A program made the position numbers and the translations under genes. Shown here one piece after another: positions 58,117-64,000 of a DNA stretch of 64,000 nt (positions are counted from its first letter, which is position 1; each line of letters begins with the position of its first letter). The stretch spans positions 1 to 64,000 of the forward strand of contig NZ_CP033455.1 of the NCBI RefSeq assembly GCF_009728835.1, given 5' to 3'. The notes beneath the pieces were generated by a model that searched no databases, was not told the origin of the DNA, and saw only the letters and a program-made list of their open reading frames with translations. The stretch is from Ehrlichia ruminantium. GTDB lineage: Bacteria > Pseudomonadota > Alphaproteobacteria > Rickettsiales > Anaplasmataceae.

Positions 58117-58190
58117 GGGTGATTAGCTCATTTGGTTAGAGCGCTTGCTTGACGTGCAAGAGGTGACTGGTTCGAGTCCAGTATTGCCCA
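58117..58190 (+). tRNA. tRNA-Val (anticodon GAC)
   Basis: The acceptor stem pairs GGGTGAT with ATTGCCC (with two G-U pairs). The D arm is GCTC/GAGC, the anticodon loop TTGACGT (GAC), and the T loop TTCGAGT. The discriminator A is followed by CTC, so CCA is not encoded and must be added after transcription. The gene lies between ccmB and the cation-efflux gene. Confidence 0.95.
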
Positions 58191-58223
58191 CTCTGTCTTT
58201 AGATATAAAGTTTGGTTGTTATA

Positions 58224-59144
58224 ATGTCGCTTATTCATAAAGATAAGCCTTCATCTCATGAAAATAAGTTAATATATGCTATTTTTATTATCATTGTGAC
58301 TATGGTAATAGAGGTAATTGGTGGGATAGCAGCAAATTCTTTAGCATTGCTTTCGGATGCTGGGCATATGTTTACTGATTTTGTTTCTTTGTTATTAAGT
58401 TGGTTTGCGCATAAAGTTGCTATGAAAAAATCGGACTCTTGCCGTTCTTATGGTTATCATAGATTTCAGGTTGTTGCTGCATTTATTAATGGTTTGACTT
58501 TGTTAGGTATAGCTGTTCTAATTATTTTAGAATCTGTAAAGAGATTTTTTTCTCCAGAACAAGTACATTGGGAAATTATGATTTCTGTTGCTATTTTGGG
58601 GTTAATAGCAAATGTAATATCTTTTTTCCTCTTGTATAGAAAAAATGAAAGTAATTTAAATATAAGAAGTGCAGTATTGCATGTTATTGGTGATCTTCTA
58701 GGATCAGTTACAGCAATTGTAGCATCAATAATCATTATGTTTACTTCATGGCAGATAGTTGATCCGTTATTATCAGTGTTGGTTAGTATTATAATACTTG
58801 GAAGTGCATATAAGATTATTAAGAGTTCCGGGCATATTTTACTTGAAGGTACTCCAGATAATATAAACCCATCTGAAATTAGAGATACTATATATCAGAA
58901 CATTCCTGAAATTCTAGATGTGCATCATATTCATATCTGGTCTTTAACTACTGATCATCCAATTATGACTATGCATGTTAAATTGAATGAGGTTACTATT
59001 ACAGATATTTCTGAGTATAATAGAATATTAATATCTATAAAAAAACTAATAAGTCAAAAATTTGGAATTATTCATGTTACAATTGAAGCTGAATATGATA
59101 GTTGTGCTGATGATAGTGTTATGATCGAAACAGCTCATAATTAA
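58224..59144 (+). CDS. Cation diffusion facilitator family transporter
   Basis: This 306-residue protein has six membrane helices and a cytoplasmic C-terminal domain. The metal-site motif LLSDAGHMFTDF is in helix 2, and HVIGDLLGSV in helix 5, as in CzcD/ZitB zinc exporters. The C-terminal domain starts near PSEIRDTIYQNIPEILDVHH. It probably exports Zn or a related metal. A TTG at 58212 could extend the frame by four codons; I prefer the ATG at 58224. Confidence 0.93.
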   Translation: MSLIHKDKPSSHENKLIYAIFIIIVTMVIEVIGGIAANSLALLSDAGHMFTDFVSLLLSWFAHKVAMKKSDSCRSYGYHRFQVVAAFINGLTLLGIAVLIILESVKRFFSPEQVHWEIMISVAILGLIANVISFFLLYRKNESNLNIRSAVLHVIGDLLGSVTAIVASIIIMFTSWQIVDPLLSVLVSIIILGSAYKIIKSSGHILLEGTPDNINPSEIRDTIYQNIPEILDVHHIHIWSLTTDHPIMTMHVKLNEVTITDISEYNRILISIKKLISQKFGIIHVTIEAEYDSCADDSVMIETAHN

Positions 59145-59545
59145 GAAGGGTTTTTGTTTGATTGTGTAATATTGTTAAGTATCAGCATAGTAATAGGTAG
59201 TAGGGATTATATCATTTAGCGTATCATGGAGAATTTGTTATAGAGGTGGTTAATAGGATCATAGAATATTAATAAATTATTGGTAAATATTTTATCAATT
59301 AGTTGATATAACAGTACTAATAATGAATTACATAATATAGGATATTTTGTAATTATTACGTTATATACATATGTTTTACAATGTGTTTTATAAGTATTAT
59401 TGACGAACTTATTTTTCTATGTTGTGTATAACCTACCTAATTATAATGATCGTTTATATAAAGTACGTTTCTGTATGTTATTAGTAATTATCAGTTTGAT
59501 GATAGTTTTATAATGTAATTGTGTATAATAGTTTGAGATAATATC
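59145..59545. other. Gap between the cation transporter and mlaC
   Basis: About 400 bases of AT-rich DNA, presumably including the mlaC promoter. No gene or repeat was seen. Confidence 0.5.
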
Positions 59546-60166
59546 ATGAATTTTGTTTTTAGATTATTTTTAATAGGTGCATTATTTATCTTTAATAATG
59601 CTTTCGGATATAGTGATGTAGGAGCGTGTAGAGAGTATATCAAACCTTGTTATTTTTTGATTGGATTAAAAGACCAAATTGAGATTATTGTAGAAGATGC
59701 GCCTGATAGAGTAAGCGCCTATTCTAATATACAGTCAGTAGTAGAGAGAGTACTTGATATAAGAGATATTGCAAAGTTTGTCATGGGTGCATATTGGAAC
59801 TCTATGTCTGATGATGAACATGCTAGATTTGTTGATGAATATAACAAATACATTAGGCGAATATATACTAAGCAGTTATATAAGTATGCTGTATATGACA
59901 TGAGTATTATGTCTATTAAAAATCCAAAAGAAAATACTTATTTGATAAATACCAGATTATCTGATATGGCGAATGTTCATAATTTTGTGATAGTGGAATT
60001 TAAACTACTAGTACTTGGTGATAAAGTACTATTGTCTGATATAAAAATTAATAATGCGATTAGTTTTTCTATAAATCAGCGTACTGTGATTAAAAATATG
60101 ATAGATAAAAAAGGCATTGAGGGTACTATATCTTACTTTAAAGAACAGAATGATAGCGCTAAATAA
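59546..60166 (+). CDS. mlaC: MlaC/Ttg2D-family periplasmic lipid-binding protein
   Basis: This 206-residue protein has a signal peptide (about residues 1-20, ending NNAFGYS) and the MlaC fold region: RVLDIRDIAKFVMGAYWNSMSDDEHARFVDEYNKY. MlaC carries phospholipids between the outer membrane and an inner-membrane ABC transporter. The C-terminal KDITVN-like lipid strand is present as KINNAISFSINQRTVIKNMI. No other mla gene is adjacent. Confidence 0.85.
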   Translation: MNFVFRLFLIGALFIFNNAFGYSDVGACREYIKPCYFLIGLKDQIEIIVEDAPDRVSAYSNIQSVVERVLDIRDIAKFVMGAYWNSMSDDEHARFVDEYNKYIRRIYTKQLYKYAVYDMSIMSIKNPKENTYLINTRLSDMANVHNFVIVEFKLLVLGDKVLLSDIKINNAISFSINQRTVIKNMIDKKGIEGTISYFKEQNDSAK

Positions 60167-60328
60167 TTTTAAAATATTACGTTTATTTAATTTCTTGTAT
60201 ATACATGCTTTGAGTTAACATACTAGTGTGATTTTTTGTAAGTATGTTGTGTGGTTTTTAATGAGTGATGTCCTTAGTGTATTATGTATTTCTGAGTATA
60301 TAATAAATATAATTTGTGGTGTTATTTT
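60167..60328. other. Gap after mlaC
   Basis: Short unique AT-rich stretch before the tandem array. Confidence 0.4.
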
Positions 60329-60786
60329 AAGCATTAGAAATTATTATTTATTTTGATACATTATCTGATGATGTTAGTGTTGTATGTTGTATAAACTATC
60401 TCTTAATAGTGGTCTTGATATATATTATAAACTTCTGGTGAATGATACATTGTAGAGTATTCTATGTTTCTTATAGATAGAATTAAATATAGTTAAGCAT
60501 TAGCAATTATTTATCTTGATACATTATCTTGTGATGTTAGTGTTGTATGTTATGTAAACTATCTCTTAATAATAGTCTTGATATATATTATAAACTTCTG
60601 GTGAATGATACATTGTAGAGTATTCTATGTTTCTTATAGATAGAATTAAATATAGTTAAGCATTAGCAATTATTTATCTTGATACATTATCTTGTGATGT
60701 TAGTGTTGCATGTTGTATAAACTATCTCTTAATAGTAGTCTTAATATATATTATAAACTTCTGGTGAATGATACATTGTAGAATAT
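60329..60786. repeat. 163-bp intergenic tandem repeat, about 2.8 copies
   Basis: The anchor GATACATTATCT occurs at 60355, 60518 and 60681, exactly 163 bases apart. Neighbouring stretches (AACTATCTCTTAATA, AAACTTCTGGTGAATGATAC) repeat with the same period. The second and third copies are nearly identical. No gene is encoded. Confidence 0.92.
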
Positions 60787-60899
60787 TCGTTTACATTCAA
60801 TAACACATTTTATCTTATAAGAACGATAGTGCTTAGTTTGTTATATGCGTTCTCATGATAACCATAATGCATGGTGTACAAAAGGTATACAGCTATTTG

Positions 60900-61044
60900 T
60901 ATTATAAAAGTACATTAATATGCTAATTTTATCGCACTATTAAGTAGGATGTTATACCTTACTTTACTTAAGTGTTTATGGATAAAAGTTAGCTAGAGTT
61001 TTATTACAGGCCACACATGTTATTTTTATATAAAATATTTATAG
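60900..61044. repeat. Inverted repeat arm upstream of rpsT
   Basis: This 145-base segment is found again in reverse complement at 62420-62590. The shared blocks are long; for example AACACTTAAGTAAAGTAA and TAATAGTGCGATAAAATT are identical in the other arm. Confidence 0.9.
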
Positions 61045-61866
61045 ATTTATTTTATCATAAATATCCTAAGTTATTAGTTTTTAATATTATTTCTTATAAA
61101 TTGCACAGGTATAGTTTGCCGTTATTTAAAAAATTATTTATTATCATCTATGGTATATTATGCTGATAACTTGATACTATTGTTCCTCACATGTTACATG
61201 AATTACTTCCTAGTAGCAGTTTGTTAGGTATTATAATTTATAGTTTTTAGCCAGTAGAATACGTGTATCATATATTTTGTATTTCTTGCAAGCATCACAG
61301 TAAATGTGGTTGTAATATTTATATATTAAGGTTATTACCTTGATATGTAATCATCAATAATCTGATACTATAATTATAAATTATATATCTCAAGTTATAT
61401 TTGTAAGGTTGTGATATATTGGCTGTATAGATTCAAGTAAATATACTTTCATTGTTGCTTTAAGTTGATTATAGGTTTTTTAAATAGCAAGTATGTTATG
61501 TATTGTTTACTATGCAACTGTAAAATATTTGGGAAGTTATTTTATAACATTTTGCTTGATTAATAGATCATAATACTTACGTATGACATGAGTTATATAA
61601 TCACTATAGTTTTCTAATTACCATTGTGTTTCTTATATACAAAAAGCTAAAGCTCACTGTGATTATGTTGTAAATTGTGGCATTGCAAAGGACAGTATAC
61701 TTATATAATCATTATAGGATGTTTTATTTTTTACTGTATGGCATAAACTTGCTATAATAAGTAAACATTATTCTAGATTAAAAACACATACAATACTTGT
61801 TAAAAAACAACTTGGTTAACAAACGCTATACTAAAAACATATTAGATGTCTTTTGTAAATATATGG
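61045..61866. other. Gap between the left arm and rpsT
   Basis: About 820 bases inside the inverted repeat pair, downstream of rpsT. No gene, RNA or tandem repeat was recognised. Confidence 0.5.
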
Positions 61867-62154
61867 TTACAGAGCTTTTTCCTGGTGTTGTAGATCAAAG
61901 GTTTTTAACTTTAAAGCTAAACGACTAATTTTTCTTGCTGCAGTGTTTCTATGTATAATTTTCTTGTTAACACACCTGTGCAGGTTGGACTCAGCCTTTT
62001 TAAAATTTTCAACCATTAATTCTTTATTTCCCGCTGCTAAAGCAATCATAAACTTCTTTATGTAGTTATGTGCTCTACTTTTCCGCATACGATTGACCAT
62101 AGTGCGCTTTTTTATTACTTTTATCATCTTTTTAGCACTTGGATGGTTTGCCAT
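61867..62154 (-). CDS. rpsT: 30S ribosomal protein S20
   Basis: This 95-residue basic protein is S20, which binds 16S rRNA. The start MANHPSAKKMIKVIKKRTMVNRMR and the block IIHRNTAARKISRLALK are typical. Length is normal. It is the only gene between two long inverted repeat arms. Its promoter is probably in the 265 bases between the start and the right arm. Confidence 0.95.
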   Translation of the reverse strand: MANHPSAKKMIKVIKKRTMVNRMRKSRAHNYIKKFMIALAAGNKELMVENFKKAESNLHRCVNKKIIHRNTAARKISRLALKLKTFDLQHQEKAL

Positions 62155-62419
62155 ACCTTAATAACCTATTTTATCACTTTACCTATAACTCTATAAGCAA
62201 TTACAAATCAATGCAAGAGGTTTTATTATTAGCATGTTGCTTGAGATGGTTGGCTATAGTTGGTTAATATGTAAATTGCTACTATAGATACCATTTTGTA
62301 TTTATAAGAAAGTAAATTATGTGTTGCTAATATATGATATATATTATGTATAAGTAGTATATACCTATAATATAATGTTGAAAGTTAATGATTTGGGATA
62401 TTTGTGGCAAGGTAAATCT

Positions 62420-62590
62420 ATGAATATTTTACATAAAAATAACATACACTATGTACAAACAACATGTGTACCCTGTAATAAAACTCTAGCTAATTTTTAT
62501 TTATAAACACTTAAGTAAAGTAAAATATAACATCCTGTTTAATAGTGCGATAAAATTGGCATATTAATGTACTTTTATAATATAAATAGC
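62420..62590. repeat. Inverted repeat arm on the rpsT promoter side
   Basis: Reverse complement of the segment at 60900-61044, with an extra block of about 18 bases near 62447-62465 (ACACTATGTACAAAC). The rest is around 90% alike by eye. It begins near GAATATTTTACATAAA and ends at TTTATAAT. Confidence 0.88.
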
Positions 62591-62948
62591 CGTGTATTTT
62601 ATTATATGTTTATCCATTTTGGTTGTAATGAAGGTATATGCAAGAAATCAGTATTATTATTTTTACGGGATAAAATGTGTTTGAATGTGAAATAATGTAT
62701 TAACTGTAATTGATAATACATATAAAACCCTGTGATTTTTCTTACTGATGTTAAGTATTATAGTTGGTAATGTAGCAACATAATAGTGGTTTCATATTTG
62801 AATTCTGAGAATTAATAAATGGGATCTACTACTCTGTAAATGCTTATGCAGCAATGCTATATGGTAAATAATAATAAATAACAATGAACCACAGGTAAAT
62901 TATGTCAGTAAGTTATAACATCTTATAAGAAGTCAAAACATGTATTAG
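62591..62948. other. Gap downstream of polA
   Basis: About 360 bases without a gene, following the polA stop codon on the minus strand. Confidence 0.45.
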
Positions 62949-64000
62949 TTAGTTGTATGGAACTAGATTACCCCAATTATCACCTATAGATGTGTCTACT
63001 TTTAATGGTACTGATAACCTAGTAATACCTTCCATAGCTTCCTTAATTAATTTTATTGTATCATCAACATGATCTTCTGGTACTTCAAATAATAACTCAT
63101 CATGTACTTGCAGTATCATAGATCCGCTTTTTAATATGTCAAATAGATGTATCATTGACATTTTTATTATGTCTGCAGATGTTCCTTGTAGTGGTGCATT
63201 AACTGCTGCTCTTTCAGAAAAATTTCTTAATGTGTGGTTATTACTATTAATGTCTTTAATAAAACACTTTCTACCAAATATAGTCCTTGTGTATCCATGG
63301 GTTCTTGCATAGACTTTTATGTCTTCTATATAGGATTTTATCTCTGGATAAGACTTGAAATAATTATCAATATGTTTACCTGCTTCTAACCTTGTGATAC
63401 CGAGTTGTTTAGCTAATCCAAATGCACTAATACCATAAATTATTCCAAAATTTATTGATTTTGCTTTTCTACGTAATTTATTATCTATGTCTTGTGTATT
63501 GAATATCTGTTGTGCTGTAATTGAATGTATGTCTTGATCTAAAGAAAAAGCATTTTTAAATGCTTGTACATTAGCAATGTGTGCCATTATACGTAATTCT
63601 ATTTGTGAGTAATCAGCGGCAATTAACTTATATCCTTTTTTTGCTATGAATGCGCTTCTTATAGCATTTCCTTCTTCACTTCTGATAGGAATATTCTGTA
63701 AGTTAGGATTACTTGAACTTAACCTACCAGTTGCAGTGGATGTCATAGAATAAAATGTATGTACTCTTCCAGTGTTATGATCTATTTGTTTTGCTAAAGT
63801 GTCAGTGTAAGTGTTTTTCAGTTTTGTAAAGTGACGCCATTTTAATATTTCATCAGCTATTTCAATTCCGTTCAATGCAAGTTCATGTAATACTTCTGCA
63901 TCTGTACTGTAAGTACCTGAACTTAGTTTCTTACCTTTTTTTATGCCCATTTTGTCAAACAATATAGTACCTAGTTGTTTTGAAGAAGCGATGTTGAATT
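62949..64000 (-). CDS. polA: DNA polymerase I, C-terminal part (runs off the window edge)
   Basis: Only the last ~350 residues of PolA are in the window; the open frame continues to base 64000 (FNIASSKQLGTILFDKM at its upstream end). The family A polymerase domain shows motif A AADYSQIELRIMAH, the O-helix RRKAKSINFGIIYGISAFGL, and motif C LQVHDELLFEV. These are the catalytic and nucleotide-binding regions. The 5'-nuclease domain, if present, lies outside the window. An internal start would be misleading because the reading frame is open to the edge. Confidence 0.96.
   Translation of the reverse strand, partial: FNIASSKQLGTILFDKMGIKKGKKLSSGTYSTDAEVLHELALNGIEIADEILKWRHFTKLKNTYTDTLAKQIDHNTGRVHTFYSMTSTATGRLSSSNPNLQNIPIRSEEGNAIRSAFIAKKGYKLIAADYSQIELRIMAHIANVQAFKNAFSLDQDIHSITAQQIFNTQDIDNKLRRKAKSINFGIIYGISAFGLAKQLGITRLEAGKHIDNYFKSYPEIKSYIEDIKVYARTHGYTRTIFGRKCFIKDINSNNHTLRNFSERAAVNAPLQGTSADIIKMSMIHLFDILKSGSMILQVHDELLFEVPEDHVDDTIKLIKEAMEGITRLSVPLKVDTSIGDNWGNLVPYN

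Noticed and set aside
52900-60786. Possible CRISPR arrays
   Set aside because: Units are 146 and 163 bases with no short repeat-spacer alternation, and no cas genes are present.

Overview
The window looks like a chromosomal segment of an obligate intracellular alphaproteobacterium of the family Anaplasmataceae, genus Ehrlichia. Ehrlichia ruminantium is my best guess. The reasons are very AT-rich DNA, long gene-free gaps (by my own sum of gene lengths only about 70% is coding), long-period tandem repeats between genes, a virB8-virB9-virB10-virB11-virD4 secretion cluster with a tandem-repeat protein gene beside it, and the hemE / CBS-protein gene pair that flanks the replication origin in this family. 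I could not run a search, so the species is an inference.

Layout. 0-9.6 kb: gapdh, elbB-like, proC, the SRP RNA gene, dnaX-ybaB-asd, then metK after a long empty stretch. 9.7-21 kb: tRNA-Arg, a UbiH-type hydroxylase, a membrane protein resembling the VirD4 N-terminus, tRNA-Gln, glyQ-glyS, dnaJ, nadC, plsY, ruvC, coxC, hemE. 21.07-21.5 kb: probable oriC, with a cluster of DnaA boxes. Around this point the plus strand changes from A/C-biased to T/G-biased. 21.5-28.3 kb: CBS protein, two HK97-type phage genes (protease, portal) of the kind seen as gene-transfer-agent remnants, bioC-like, nadA, fdxA, and a tandem-repeat protein with a His/Cys-rich tail. 28.9-35.2 kb: type IV secretion genes on the minus strand. 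35.3-47.6 kb: ribA, tRNA-Leu, a TPR-methyltransferase, dapF, pgk, xseA, a zinc-ribbon membrane protein, dapD and several unknowns. 47.9-64 kb: mnmE, coaC, recG, an NDUFA9-like protein, dksA, ccmB, tRNA-Val, a cation efflux protein, mlaC, rpsT and the 3' part of polA, set among repeat-filled gaps.

How the genes fit together. Much of the set is housekeeping: lower gluconeogenesis (gapdh, pgk), diaminopimelate synthesis (asd, dapD, dapF), NAD synthesis (nadA, nadC), riboflavin, SAM, heme/cytochrome and ubiquinone functions, and DNA replication and repair (dnaX, ruvC, recG, xseA, polA). The host-interaction module is the VirB/VirD4 cluster plus the adjacent repeat protein, a possible secreted effector. 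The 52-63 kb part holds 146-bp and 163-bp tandem arrays and two pairs of inverted repeats that bracket single genes (the NDUFA9-like gene and rpsT). These are the most unusual structural features in the window.
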